Source: Porpolomopsis calyptriformis
Lineage: Eukaryota > Basidiomycota > Agaricomycetes > Agaricales > Hygrophoraceae
Direction: 5' to 3'
NCBI GenBank assembly: GCA_951640195.1
Contig: OX621166.1
Span: forward strand, 248,001-312,000
DNA: 64,000 nucleotides
How positions within the stretch are numbered: position 1 is the stretch's first letter; every line of letters starts with the position of its first letter. The position numbers were made by a program, and so were the translations under genes. Below, one piece after another: positions 11,601-23,317 of this stretch. The notes under the pieces were generated by a model. It made no database searches, had not been told where the DNA came from, and saw only the letters and a program-made list of their open reading frames with translations.

Positions 11601-14600
11601 GGCCTTGCCCCGAATCATGGAACAACTACGGGTCGACATCGATCACACTCTCGTGAATGCTATAACTGAATTGGAATTGGGGACTTGGGCAACCCCCGAA
11701 GGCATAACATATGTTGATGGTAACCTTTCTAGTTGATCCCCATAGCTTTTGCTGAAATTCGACCACGTAGTGTTAATGTCAAAGAAGCGTAGTGCTCACG
11801 ATAAGAAAAGTAAAGAGTACGAGATAACGAAATGGGAGGATGATGTTCGAAAATCTCTTGCCGATAAACGGCCGTCGACCACCTTATCCTTGACGAAGGA
11901 AGAACAAGCCCTAGTGAAGGCCCAGTTGGAGAAGGAGACACTGATTCGACAACGCGTTGCTCTAGTGAAAGCTAAACTCGAACGTGGCCTTTACTTTGTC
12001 CATAATTTGGCCAAGGCATGCGCCAATGATTTGCGACCCTACGTCCCATCTATTGCCTCTCTGTTATTGGATGGAGCACTGAGAAGAGGATCTATGCTCG
12101 TAGGCTCGCACGCCTTCGACACCTATTTGGTAAGAGTTATTTGGTTCTGAGTGCCTGTAGCTGAAGGTATCTTCAGGAACTTGCGAAATGCTGCTCGGAA
12201 CGTTTAGACTCTTTTCACAAGTGGATTGCGATAGCCATCTTAAGAAGTCAAAACATTGATGCTGTACCGGAGGAACTGCGTGTGGAACCTCTCAACTGTA
12301 TGCACCCGTCGCCCATCGATGCCGTTTATCTGCTAAGCATGCTTGTTAGTGCTCGTCCTCAGAGTTCTCTATCGGCTCCGGTCATTATCAGAGCAAGCAC
12401 CGGTTGATCCCGCCACCTTTTCCTATGTGTTCCCGTTACTGAGTCGAGCGATCCATGGCGGGATCGACATGGAACCAGAGGATAACCAGTTGGAACAAGT
12501 TGCTTTGACTTTGGACATCATCAAGTTTCATTGCGGAGAGTGTATGTCTTGAATATCTTACAAACGGTATACATTCCAACTACTCTTAAAACGCCAGTCT
12601 CTGATCCTGCATACCCGCGAGTGCAAATCATCAATATTCTCCTGCTCACCATTAGACAGCAACCGGGGTTTAGCAAGGAGGCGTCCTCTGTGCTTATTGA
12701 TCTCGGCGAGGCGATTCACACAACCGCTACACCGAATGAAATTGACGCTCTTCTCCATGGAATGCTACTTCAAGAAGTTTATGTTCGCAATTCATGTCTT
12801 CAGACGCTTCAAGTATGACTTCACTGCTACGTCCGATCCGTGCTGATCCATTCAATAAAGCCATTTGACTTGACCGATCTCAACTGGTCCTCAGAACTCT
12901 GGATTGCATGTCACGAAGACGATGAACAGAACGCTAGGCTGGCTCGACACATCTGGGAAGACAATGGTCTTGACGTGCCTGAATCATTCCTTAATGAATT
13001 GATTGATCTTCTTGGTGAGCATTTACCAGTTAAGGTCATCAGATTCTTATTTCGACTTACCAGAGCATAGCAATGTGCATGCACGGAAAAGTGCTGCTAC
13101 CGCAATTGCTGAGGCTGTTAAATGTTGGCCACAAGGAATTCATGATTGTTTGAGTCAGCTTCAGGACTTTTACCGCGACAAGGCACGCTCTGCTTTTCCT
13201 GGTAGGAACTTAATGCCACGTCCTAATCTTTTTTTAGGGCACGGTGCTCGCGGAAAGTCTTGATCAACCGGATCCTTCACCTACTCGTTTGGCAATTGCT
13301 AACACGTTTGAACAGCTCTCTCCGCTCTTTTCTGACAATGAGGTTGAACCATTCTTCACATTTTTGATTCGTGACCATGCTCTTGGTGATCAAAATGCTG
13401 ACGTGCGGAAGGGTATGATTACCGCTGGCACAAATGTGATCGACCACCACGGATCTTCTCGGCTTGCCGGTCTCATAACAATGTTTGAAGAACACCTGGC
13501 GAATCCTACCCCTGCTACTGAGACAGGCGATCACATCAAAGAGGCTGTGGTTATCTTTTTCGGTCGCGTTGCTAGACACCTTGACAAATCTGACCCTCGT
13601 ATTCCCTCGATTGTCGACCGACTCTTGGAAGCCCTACAGACACCGTCGGAACAAGTGCAGCTTGCGGTGTCCGATTGCTTGTCGCCGCTCGTGAAAGTTA
13701 TTAAGCCACGTATGGGGATGCTCGTGGATAAATTATTTGACGAGCTTGTAAATGCTCCCAAGTACGCCGCACGTCGTGGTGCTGCCTATGGTTTAGCAGG
13801 GGTCATCACTGGGGCCGGTATCGGGGCCATGAAGGAATTCAATATCCTACAACGACTGCGCGCTGGGGCAGAAGACAAGAAACGTTTTGAAGCTCGGCAA
13901 GCGGCAATGTTTGCTTTTGAAACCCTATGCAGTGCCTTTGGGCGACTTTTCGAACCATACATCGTCTACATATTACCTCTTCTCTTGACATCTTTTGGGG
14001 ATACCTCGGCAGATGTGAGGGACGCTACTCAAGATGCAGCTCGAGTGATCATGGGCAGCATGTCTGGATATGGTGTCAAACTCATCCTACCATCACTTTT
14101 GTCGGGTGTCGATGAAAAACAATGGCGTACAAAGAAAGCCTCCATCGAGCTCTTGGGGATGATGGCTTACTGTTCCCCCAAGCAACTCTCTGTGTCTTTG
14201 CCGGTTGTTATTCCTCGTCTTACCGGCGTTTTGACCGACTCTCATGCCCAAGTGCGAGCCGCTGCGAACAAAAGTCTGAAGCAATTCGGTGAAGTGATTG
14301 CTAACCCGGAGATCCACTCCTTGGTTCCTGTCCTTCTCAAAGCACTTGCTGACCCCGCGAAAACACCGAACGCTCTGTCCTCTCTCCTGAAGACTTCATT
14401 CAGGCATTACATCGATCATTCTTCTTTGGCTTTGGTCAGTTGTTTACCGCTTCTTGCATCTCACCTTATTCCGATGAGACATGTGTAGATCATTCCCATA
14501 ATCGAGCGAGGACTGAAGGAACGAGGTGCTGAAACTAAAAAAAAAGCTGCTCGGGTCGTTGGGAATCTGGCATCTCTGACAGATTCAAAAGATTTCATTC

Positions 14601-17600
14601 CGTATCTGTCAGGGTTATTACCCCTGGTGCATACAGTACTTGTGGATCCTGTACCAGAGGCTCGAGCCACTGCCGCAAAGGCTCTCGGAACACTGGTCGA
14701 ACGCCTCGGAGAGGTTCATTTCCCTGACCTGGTACCAGGCCTACTTCGCACTCTTAAAACTGATACCTCTGGCGTGGATCGACAAGGAGCCGCCCAAGGT
14801 CTGAGTGAAGTTTTATCGGGTCTTGGCATCGAGCGGCTCGAAAGACTCTTGCCTGATATTATTGCCAATGCTCAATCCCCACGAAGCACAGTCAGGGAGG
14901 GGTTCATGTCCCTCCTCGTTTTCCTTCCAGCTACATTTGGCACTCGATTCCAGCCTCACTTGCCGAAAATAATAACGCCAATATTGGAAGGACTTTCAGA
15001 CGTGGAGGACTACGTGAGGGAAGCCGCGATGCGTGCTGGAAGAATGGTTGTCACGAATTACTCGAACAAGGCCATAGATTTACTGTTGCCGGAACTTGAA
15101 CATGGTATGTTCGATTCTGGCTGGCGTATACGAGTGAGCAGAATGTTTTCGCACGGTATTCATAATTGATTCGTCTCCTAGCAAGCTTCCATTACTCTTG
15201 TTGGCGAGCTCCTTTTCAAAGTGTCAGGGATAAGCGGAAAGGTCTGGTCGAACACTAATTTCAACTTTCTAAATCGTCAATATAATATTCAAACAGACTG
15301 AGATTGAGGCAGAGACGACTGTCGAAGTCTCCGGTGCTGAGGCTTCGCGGCGGGCTCTTGTCGAAGCTCTTGGGCCGGAACGACGCGATCGCATTCTGTC
15401 GGCCTTGTACTTGGCCCGACAGGACAGCGTAAATGTTGTCCGTCAATCTTCGATTCACATTTGGAAGGCATTGGTACACAATACCCCACGAACGAGTAAA
15501 CTCCTTCTCTACCGTACGACGCATATACTCACATTATCTATTACAGTCCGGGACTTGCTGCCTGAGCTCCTCCGTCAAATCATATCATTGATGTCTAGCT
15601 CAGAATTTGAGCAGCCGGAGGTTCTTTTTATAATTCTTTCACGCTTTTAAAGGTTGACTTGTTACCCACGGACAGACTGCTGGTCGTACAATTGCAGAAC
15701 TCTGCCGGAAATTCGGGGAGAAAATATTGGCGGAAATCATTCCCATAATTCGCTCTCATGCCACGTCCGCTGACTCGCGAACCAGAGAGGGTGTTTGCTT
15801 GACCATATGTGAAATCATGTGAGTTTTGTGACTCGTTCATGCGAAGGACTAAATATATCGAATGTCACAGAGAAAATACCACAGATGGACAGAGAGAGGG
15901 ACACGAAGACGATATTATTTTGACAGTTCGCAATGCTTTAGTTGACGACGAAGCTAACGTCCGGTCTGCTGCAGCAAGAGCCTTTGATGTTCTCCAGGAT
16001 CCTCTGGGCCCCAAAGCGATCGATTTGACGTTGCCAACATTACTGGAGGCCTTGCGACAGCCTGGAAAAGGATCCGGTACAGCTCTGCAAGCGCTCAAAG
16101 AGGTTATGGTTGTGAGTACCATTGTAACAGTTCTACGCTCCCTTCACTCTCTAATCTTTCTGTAAGGTTCGCGCGTCTTCCGTCTTCCCCGTTCTGATCC
16201 CCACTCTGATATCGACACCCATGACTACATTCAATGCCCGTGCACTTGCATCTCTTGTTACTGTGGCAGGAAAAGCTTTGAGCAAGCGCTTGCCGGTAAT
16301 CTTAAATGCGCTTGTGAAAGTGAGAGAGGAGGGGACAGACGAAGAGCTTCAGACAACCGTTGACGATTCCTTTCGCGCGATATTCTCCTCTACCAGTGAC
16401 GGCGAAGGCCTTAATACATTGATGATGACATTGATCGGATGGTAAATGATTGCATTTCGACAAGGACTTCACTAATAACAATGTTACAGGGCGAAGCATG
16501 AATCGCCTCAACGACGTGTCAGCGCCAACAGTTTGTTCGCCATATTCTGCGAAGAATCAATGCATGATTCGTCGCTGTATCGCATCGATTGGATTCGACA
16601 AGTAGTATCCTCACTGGCCGACACAGAGGTCGCAGTTCACACTGCCGCATGGCATGCCCTGGACGTTTTTGTGAAATCACTCCCTAAAGACGAGCTTGAG
16701 CCACTGGTTATTTCTTTACGACGATCGATCGAAAGTACAGGTGCTCCTGGAATGTATGTCCCAGGTTTCGGTCTCCCTAATGGTGTATCACCGATGGTTC
16801 CCATCATCATCGGAGGTCTTACAACTGGCACAAATGAACAACGCGAACAAGCCGCATACGCCATTGGCGATCTTGTCGAACGGACCGAAGAAAGCGCCCT
16901 AAAGCCCTTCGTCTTGCCGTTCACAGGGCCTTTAATCCGTGTAGCCACACAAGCGACAGCCTACCCGCCTGCAGTAAAGACTGCCATCCTTAGCGCTCTC
17001 AATTCAATGCTGGAGCGAATCCCCGCTTTCGTGAAACCGTTCTTCCCACAGTTGCAGCGCACGTTTATAAAGAGTGCTAGTGATCCAGCAAGTGTCGTTG
17101 TGCGGACGAAAGCCGCAGAGGCATTAGGAGTCTTGATGAGAAACCAGCCCAGGGTGGATCCTGTCGTCACCGAATTGATTACAGGCACAAAATCTAACGG
17201 AGAAGACATAGCGAGCAGTTTGGCTCTTTCTCTGGCGAATGTCGTCAAAAGTTCATACCAGAATTTGGGGGAGAAGGCGAAAGGGGCATGTATAGAGCTG
17301 GTATCGGATGCTTTCAGGGAGAAACATGAAGGCAAGTTGTGTATTATCTCAAATAGATGCGAATAGGGACTCAACGGTACTCAGAAACCTACGTTCTCGC
17401 AATAGCGGCGCTGGTGGTATCCTTATCCTACTCTCCTGAAGCGCTAAGACCCCTCGTCGAGTAAGTCTAACAGCCCATATATTTTTGATCAAGGACCTCA
17501 CGTCATATACAGAGCACATTTGATATCTGGTACGCCACCATCAGTGATGGCCTCGCACACCATTCTAGCCGTTCTCTCCGTGGAAGAGGTTGATCAAGGG

Positions 17601-17759
17601 TCAAAAAACATGTTTCAAAGTTTACTGCTACTCCGGAATGTCGCACAAAAGGTCCAGGAAAGCGTGGCCAGTGATAAACCGGCGATTTCAAGACCTGCGC
17701 GCGAAGCCCGAGATCTCTTGAGGAAATTGGATGACGATAGTATCTCTGGCTTATTCTGA
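8645..17759 (+). CDS. GCN1: Translational regulator GCN1 (HEAT-repeat, Gcn2 activator)
   Basis: GCN1 rides on (collided) ribosomes and activates the kinase Gcn2, which phosphorylates eIF2alpha under amino-acid starvation. The gene is about 9.1 kb with many short introns and encodes a protein of roughly 2,500 residues, near the family's usual size. Recognisable landmarks in order: KSKEYEITKWEDDVRKSL (the basic linker region, about 11,810), the eEF3-like HEAT block in the long exon 13,244-14,488 (EHLANPTP, PRRGAAYGLAGVITG-like, GVLTDSHAQVRAAANKSLKQ), KALGTLVERLGEVHFPDLVP (about 14,680), DRQGAAQGLSEVLSGLG, and the Gcn2-binding HEAT region (about 16,800-17,300: RIPAFVKPFFPQLQRTFIKS). The reading frame could be followed through all introns examined. 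Start: first ATG after the shared promoter; the N-terminal 60 residues are poorly conserved, so the start is less certain. Confidence 0.95.
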
Positions 17760-18099
17760 GCGTTTTACTCTTCGTTACATGCACTAATGTGATTCGAGAA
17801 CGATAGAAACTGACAGATGTGGATTATTGAAAGCCTCATTGAAAGTTTTCTTGATTGTCGCCTGAGTTTTTTCAGAGTCATAGCCCCCAGAGAGCTTAGC
17901 TGCAGTGCGAGAGTCCTTGAGCAGGTTGTACGCTTTTTTTGGGGGCCGCATTTTGCATCGTAAAGTTGGAAGACATGTATAGGAAGTAAGCTAGATAGGA
18001 CAGACATTGATCGATATTAGGTCACGTGTATTAGCCCTACTCTACGTTTTAGCAGAGATAGATTACGTCATTAACCTAGTGATTTCTGTTCAAACCTTC
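17760..18099. other. Intergenic region
   Basis: Three-prime flank of GCN1 and promoter of the next gene. It holds a CACGTG box at 18023-18028, 71 bp before the ATG at 18100. Nothing else recognised. Confidence 0.4.
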
Positions 18100-18919
18100 A
18101 TGAATTCGTCAGTCGAGGGCGCACACCTTATCCGGAAGCTTGCTACATACTATGTCCTCTTTCAGACTTGCTCGGATAAAGTACAACAACTTGGCTTGAC
18201 CAAGGCGAAAACTATCTACCACGAAGCATGCAAGAAGTGGCAAGATGACCCCTGTAACCCTCTCCTCGAGCCACCGCGTAATGACAACGAGAAGACATCA
18301 TTCTTGGCCAAATGCGATGAGATATGTTGCTCGGAGCCCATGACAGCACACGAGTACGGTGTCAGCGGAAGATCTGCTAATACACCAAGAGCTCATATAT
18401 CTTGAAAGTTATTTCAAGATTAGCTTCGCATGTTCAGCCGCCATACAAGTTATCAGCAACCAAGACCTTGGTGACAACCCCAATGACTATCGAATCTTGC
18501 GTACTGCCTCTGATCTCGCGCGAGTACATTTATCTCACCATCATGTGTTCGGATTCAACTGATATAGCTCATTTAGAACTCAGGAATACCTCAAAGACCA
18601 CCCGGACGTAGCGGTACTTCCAGACTCACCCGAGGCCATGGATCCAAATTACCCGCCGCACTTCATGGCCGTGTTGTTTCCTCCTGAACACGCTGACAGT
18701 AATCCCGAGCGTGGAAATCACGAACTTGGACCACACCTTCTCAATCAAACGTTCCGCTGTTTAGACCAGGAAACAGGACTGATCACGGCATTCACCATCC
18801 TAGATTGTGGTACGAGTCATCTTAGGGGAGAATGGTTCGAGATCGAGTATGACGACCTGACCGTGCTCCAGATCACGGCCGGAGAGTTGAAAGAGATGCT
18901 AGCCAACCGTGTACAGTAG
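18100..18919 (+). CDS. Unidentified protein gene, intron structure unresolved
   Basis: Three open stretches follow each other on the plus strand: one from the ATG at 18100 (MNSSVEGAHLIRKLATYYVL, then a Cys/Lys-rich segment), one from about 18,390 (ELIYLESYFKISFACSAAIQ) and one ending at 18919 (EYLKDHPDVAVLPDSPEAMD, NHELGPHLLNQTFRCLDQET, ending MLANRVQ). The last shows clear coding character. I could not find introns that join all three cleanly in phase: the first would be only 31 nt and the second has no matching donor phase. It is therefore either a real gene with an undetected small exon or a decaying gene. No family recognised. Confidence 0.4.
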
Positions 18920-19220
18920 TCCCCCGCAGTCCAGTCGGCGGGCGAGCCGCGTGTGTCTGTACGCTTCATTTCACTTGTGTATTTCACAAGTCCTTTGTAG
19001 GAATGACTTGAATGCCGATGTGATTGGCTACCTCCCATAATTTGAATAGTGAACACCGGTGAATATCGGGGTCATGATCATACAATTTATTATGCTCATG
19101 CACAGTCCATAGCAATGCATAAATAGCACAATGCCTGCTAAAGGTATACCGGTATTAGTAGAAAAAAGAAAAGTATCCATAGGTCATAGTGATCACCGGA
19201 GCAGAAAATAGATATATAAA

Positions 19221-20715
19221 TCACACCTCAGGGTGTGGAGATGGAGATTGGGCACTCCCCGAATTCATACTCGCACTCACGCTCGGACTGACATTCGAAC
19301 CCACGTACGGTAGGAACGCAGCATCGGTCGGTGGGACGTACCCATACACTGTTGTCGACTGTGAAGACAGAGGGGGTGCCCAACCCGGCACGACCGGCAT
19401 CTGTGAGATCGGTCGCAGATCTCCCTGGCTCATTGGCTGCGAACTGTGCACAGACCCGCCGGGCTCGACCGGCTCCGACATCGTGTGGCCCGAGTCGGGA
19501 GCGGGACTGGATAGTTTCGTAGATTCGCCTTCGTTGAGTGGTTCTTTCCTTCCCACCTTGCGTTTCCGACGGTACAGCAATGCTGCGACGAGCGCGAAGA
19601 TCGCAAGGCCTACGACACCGCTAACAGCACCAGCAATAATTTTAGTTTGCGACTGAGATTTTGAAGACGATGGGGTCGGAGGAGGCGATGGCGATGGCGA
19701 TGGCGAAGGTGATGGCTGACTTGGGTTTGTACCACTACCGATTTCAACGCCGGCGTATACGCGGACGCCATTGTTGAGAGAGCTTGACAAATCGATAATA
19801 AGACTACCATGAGCCTGGATGTTGCTCGTCACCGTAGACGTGTCCAGCCCAGTCCACCACCACCAGTTAGTGTCCCCACCCGGAATCGTGATGCTATCCC
19901 AGCCACCAGTCGGGTTGGGTGCCAAAGCTAGCAGGCGAACCGAACTATTGCTGTTCAGTGAGTTGGTGAGCGCAGTGAGAGACTGCGCCGTCGTCCACTG
20001 CGACTGCACAGGATTGGCTGCATTTGAGACCATGATGACGGCATACACCACCTGCCCACTGTTCAAGTACGGTCGGGCGGAAATCAGCCGGGCGTTGTTG
20101 GCCACGAGGTTGGTGTTCACCGCTGACACGGCGAGTCCGTAATACCACCACCATGTGACGGTGTCTGGAAGCATGACGGCGACAAACACCAGACCGTTGA
20201 CGTTCTGGTACGGATCGAGCGAGATCAGTGTCTTCCCGTTGAGGAGATTGGAAAGCCCGGTGGGGTTAAAGCCATAGTACCACCACCAGCTGGCAGAATA
20301 ATAATCGCCCGAGTTGATGACCATAGAACCAGCAAAGGTCGGGCCGGTCGGGTCTTCGACACGAATCGAAATCGGCCTGGCGTTGTTTTCGGCTAGCAAG
20401 GCGGTGATGCCATCAGGGGACTGGTCGTAAAACCACCAACTCTCGATGGCGTTCGCGGCACGATCGCTCGGATTGGAGGAGGCATATGCCCTTTTTAACG
20501 GCCCGGATGAGGGAGGGCGAGCTGGGGAAAAAAAGGAGTGAGTAGGGGGTGTTCGAGGAAGGGGGGGGGAGAAGGGGGGGGGTAAAGAGCCCACCGATTT
20601 TGAGGTCAGAGGAAGAGAACGAGCCTGTAGCTGCCGGTCCGACTTGAAGATGAGATTGGAGAGTGTATGGGATGGTGGTTAGGACGGTAAGAAGAGAAGT
20701 CGGACGAAAACGCAT
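19221..20715 (-). CDS. Single-pass membrane protein with WWWYYG tandem repeats (BTRD1-like ectodomain)
   Basis: Exon 1 (20595-20715) encodes a signal peptide (MRFRPTSLLTVLTTIPYTLQ); exon 2 (19221-20521) the rest. The ectodomain has about five repeats of roughly 45-50 residues: WWFYDQSPDGITALLAENNA, WWWYYGFNPTGLSNLLNG, WWWYYGLAVSAVNTNLVANN, a degenerate QWTTAQSLTALTNSLNSN, and WWWWTGLDTSTVTSNIQAHG. This pattern matches the 'bacterial tandem repeat domain 1' type found in polyglycine hydrolases and bacterial hydrolases (family name from memory). A Pro/Ser linker, one transmembrane helix (GAVSGVVGLAIFALVAALLY), a basic stop-transfer stretch (RRKRKVGRK) and a tail of about 110 residues follow. 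No catalytic domain is attached, so binding or sensing is more likely than hydrolysis (inference). The tail resembles that of the protein at 56679-57626. Confidence 0.82.
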
Positions 20716-20836
20716 GGCTGCTGCGAGAATAGTTTTTGGCTTGGCATAGCTGTGGCGTGACAGCTTTTTGGGTATCTACATTAATACGAGAATATTTCCA
20801 AGACTATGGAATGAAGATCTTCACCCAACTAACACA

Positions 20837-21358
20837 TCACCCCATGACCCATACAGCAGCAGTGACGATAAAAACAACACTGGCTATAATCAAATCACCA
20901 CTACCAGATCTCCCGGCACCCGAAGAGGAAGTCGTGGAGGCAGGGGGTGGTACAGAGCCAGTGGTAGGACTGGCACTCGTGGTGTCAGTACCGAAACTCT
21001 GGGATGGGAGGACGAGGGTGGATCCCATCGGTGCGCTTAATGCAGGCGGGGTAGTAGTAGTAGCGACAGACGTGGACGAGGAAGGAGAGACGGCTGGAGT
21101 AGTAGTAGAAAGAGGCGTGGTGGGGGATGTAGTGGTGGTGGTGATGGCCGATGTGGTGGCGGACTTGCTGACAGTGCTAACTGATGCAGTGCCAGCGGTG
21201 GTCAAAGGAGGGGAGGGTGTGACTGAAGAAAATCTGAGAGTGTGAAAGGACGGCGTATAAGACGGCAACTGACCGGATGGTGCTTTCCTCGCTGCATTGA
21301 CTTGAAGAATTGCAAGCGAAAATGAAATGAAGAATGCGATGAGGAATTTTAAGAGCAT
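20837..21358 (-). CDS. Secreted mucin-like, probably GPI-anchored protein
   Basis: Signal peptide MLLKFLIAFFISFSLAILQV (cleavage near VNA|A), then a Ser/Thr/Pro-rich region (TTTTTSPTTPLSTTTPAVSP and similar) likely O-mannosylated, a small-residue stretch (SSSGAGRSGSGD, possible omega site) and a hydrophobic C-terminus (LIIASVVFIVTAAVWVMG) as expected for GPI attachment. A 57-nt segment (GTCAGT...TTCTTCAG, about 21222-21278) has good splice signals and is probably an intron of length divisible by three, so the frame stays open either way. CACGTG at 21400-21405 lies 41 bp upstream of the ATG. It sits next to three CFEM genes in the same orientation, suggesting a cell-wall role. No enzymatic domain. 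Confidence 0.72.
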   Translation of the reverse strand: MLLKFLIAFFISFSLAILQVNAARKAPSGQLPSYTPSFHTLRFSSVTPSPPLTTAGTASVSTVSKSATTSAITTTTTSPTTPLSTTTPAVSPSSSTSVATTTTPPALSAPMGSTLVLPSQSFGTDTTSASPTTGSVPPPASTTSSSGAGRSGSGDLIIASVVFIVTAAVWVMG

Positions 21359-21503
21359 TTTTTTAGCTGATTTTTTAAAGAGTGTGGAAGGGTGTTTGTC
21401 ACGTGGTGTAGTGAGTGAATTATTCGTCAGCGATACAAGAAATTTTCTATTCAGATATAAATGGACAGACTTCCACGAAAAAATACACGGCACCAAGGTT
21501 ATA

Positions 21504-22124
21504 TTAGAAAACGAGAACACCGCCAACGACGGTGAGAAATGCCGCAAGGGTGCCTTGCATTTCAAAGTGAGGCATATTAACAGACGCGGCGCCGGTATTA
21601 GAGGAGGTGGGAACAGCCGTGGAACTGGAAGAAGCCGGTGGTGGGGTTGTACTGGAACTGGAGGGGAGAGGGGCAGACGTGCTGTTTACCACGTTCGCTG
21701 CGGTAAAAAGAAAAATATATCAAAAGAAAATGGTATTATCAAAAATAATTTGAATGGAACAACAATACCGCATTCAGTGTGCTCAACTTGCTGAGCGGCC
21801 GCCTGATCGGCAGCGGTACAGTCGGCCATAAGGCAAGCTCTTACCATCGTCTTGAAAGCCAAGCTACATAGACAGGAGAGGGTACTGCATAGGGGTGGTG
21901 AGGTGAGATGAAAAAAAGAAAGTAAGGGAATACATGGAGGCGCAACCGACGGCGGCGGCGGCTTGAGCGGAACATTGAAGGATGCACATAGGAACACCAG
22001 GAGGGAAATATGGAGGGGAGGGAGGGGAGGGAGGGGCCGTGGAGGTGCCAGTGGAACGGTAGGATTGGGCAGGGACGGAGACAAAAGCCAAGGCTAAGAT
22101 GGAGAGGATGGATGAGATCAACAT
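21504..22124 (-). CDS. CFEM-domain protein A, secreted and GPI-anchored
   Basis: Three exons: 21885-22124 (to about 21934), 21769-21884 and 21504-21697, joined at GTATTC..TGCAG and GTATTG..CGCAG. Signal peptide MLISSILSILALAFVSVPAQ; short Pro/Ser linker; CFEM domain with eight Cys: MCILQC, VGC, SCLC, RACLMADC and TEC; Ser/Thr linker; C-terminal MPHFEMQGTLAAFLTVVGGV hydrophobic GPI signal. CFEM proteins act at the fungal surface, some in haem binding and some in adhesion or host interaction. The conserved Asp used for haem in Candida proteins is not obvious between the third and fourth Cys, so haem binding is not claimed. First of three tandem paralogues. Confidence 0.85.
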
Positions 22125-22144
22125 GGCGGTGGTGATGATGGAAA

Positions 22145-22170
22145 GACCGAATCTAAAGTGTGACTAGCCT
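22145..22170 (-). promoter_or_regulatory. Conserved upstream block of CFEM gene A
   Basis: The plus-strand string GACCGAATCTAAAGTGTGAC (followed by TAGCCT) lies 21 bp before the ATG. Near-identical strings precede the two other CFEM genes at 23215-23240 and 25709-25734. A CACGTG box is 60 bp further upstream (22231-22236). Confidence 0.55.
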
Positions 22171-22425
22171 ATACAGAGCGATCTTGCTACATCAGAACAT
22201 GGTTGCAGCATGGATAGATCCATGGTTTGTCACGTGGCCAGGTATGTGGTGGAGCTACATGATGTTCATTGGCAATCATCGTTTAACATGCAGAAAGGAG
22301 AAAATTAACAAAGTTCGAAGAGTACGAGAGGAATAGTTCAGAGTTCGTATGGGAAATCAACAACTACTTTGGGTCATTTTGAAGAAATCGAAAAATGTAA
22401 TGTGCCCATACATATAAGGCAGTTC

Positions 22426-23125
22426 TCAGAAAACGAGAACACCACCAACAGCAGCGCCAACAACGGCGACAAATGCCGCAAGCATGCCTTGCATTTCGTA
22501 GTGAGGCATATTAATGGACGCGGCGCCGGTAGAGGAGGTGGGGGCAGCCGTGTGACTGGAAGAGGTCGTGTGACTGGAAGAAGCCGGTGGGGCTGTGCTG
22601 GAGCCGGCGGGAGGAGGGGCAGAGGTGCTGTTTGCCATATTTGCTGCGGTAAAGAAAATATATCAAAATAATTTTGAACGGAGAAAAAGATTATATATAA
22701 TACCGCATTCAGCCTGCTCAAGTTGCTGAGCGGCCATCTGGTCGGCAGCGGTACAGTTGGCCATAAGGCAAGCCCCTGCCATCGTCTTGAAAATGTCCGA
22801 GTTACACACACAGGGAAGGTCCTCACTGCATAGGGGTGGTGAGGAGAGGAGAGAGAAGGAACGTAAGGGCGTACAAGGAGGTGCAATTGGCGGCGGCGGC
22901 GGCGTCGGTGGAACATTGAATGATGCACATAGTAACACCAGGAGGGAGGCTTGGAGAGGCGGAGGGAGCCGTGGCTGTGTCGGTGGAGGTGTCGGTGGAA
23001 GTGTCGGTTAAAGTGTCGGTGGAAGTGTCGGTGGAAGTGTCGGTGGAAGTGTCTGTCGGGTTGGGTTGAGCAGAGACGGAGACAAAGGCCAAGGCCAAGA
23101 TGGAGAGGATGGATGAGATCAACAT
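22426..23125 (-). CDS. CFEM-domain protein B, with a Thr/Asp minisatellite linker
   Basis: Paralogue of gene A with the same exon plan. Signal peptide MLISSILSILALAFVSVSAQ; linker of repeated TDTS units encoded by a 12-bp minisatellite (22977-23052); CFEM Cys pattern TMCIIQC, ANC, PCVC, GACLMANC, AEC; the middle exon ends TAADQMAAQQLEQAECG; final exon is a Ser/Thr stalk and the hydrophobic GPI signal AAFVAVVGAAVGGVLVF before the TGA at 22426. The TDTS linker is absent from genes A and C, so linker length evolves quickly. Long open frames on the same strand inside this gene are compositional shadows. Confidence 0.85.
22977..23052. repeat. 12-bp minisatellite in CFEM gene B
   Basis: About six to seven copies of GTGTCGGTGGAA (plus strand) with point changes, one reading GTGTCGGTTAAA. 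On the coding strand each unit gives Thr-Asp-Thr-Ser. Such in-frame repeats are prone to length change by slippage. Confidence 0.8.
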
Positions 23126-23214
23126 GGTGGCGGCGATGACGGTCTGAAAAGAAAGGAAGGAAACATGCGGCTTTTATATAATGATGAAATGACCCGTGAG
23201 AAAGCATATGGATA

Positions 23215-23240
23215 ACACCGAATCTAGAGTGTGAATTACC
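23215..23240 (-). promoter_or_regulatory. Conserved upstream block of CFEM gene B
   Basis: CACCGAATCTAGAGTGTGAA followed by TTACCT, about 90 bp before the ATG at 23125. Similarity with the block of gene C extends leftward (ACCCGTGAGAAAGCATATGG here; AACCGTGCGAAAACATATGA there) for about 55-60 bp. Confidence 0.55.
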
Positions 23241-23317
23241 TTGTTCGGGGTGAATCAATTTCAAGTTTAACAAGTCATGCACTACGACACAACTGAAGAA
23301 AACTAAAGTGAACTCCC

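Noticed and set aside
13244..14488. Separate eEF3-like gene
   Set aside because: The long exon is the eEF3-like HEAT block of GCN1 and joins in frame to exons on both sides.
20736..21245. 169-codon plus-strand frame rich in Val and Gly
   Set aside because: Antisense of the Ser/Thr-rich GPI protein; Ser/Thr codons reversed give Val/Gly-rich frames.
22977..23052. Short direct repeats as a CRISPR-like array
   Set aside because: Units are adjacent without spacers, keep the reading frame, and the genome is eukaryotic.
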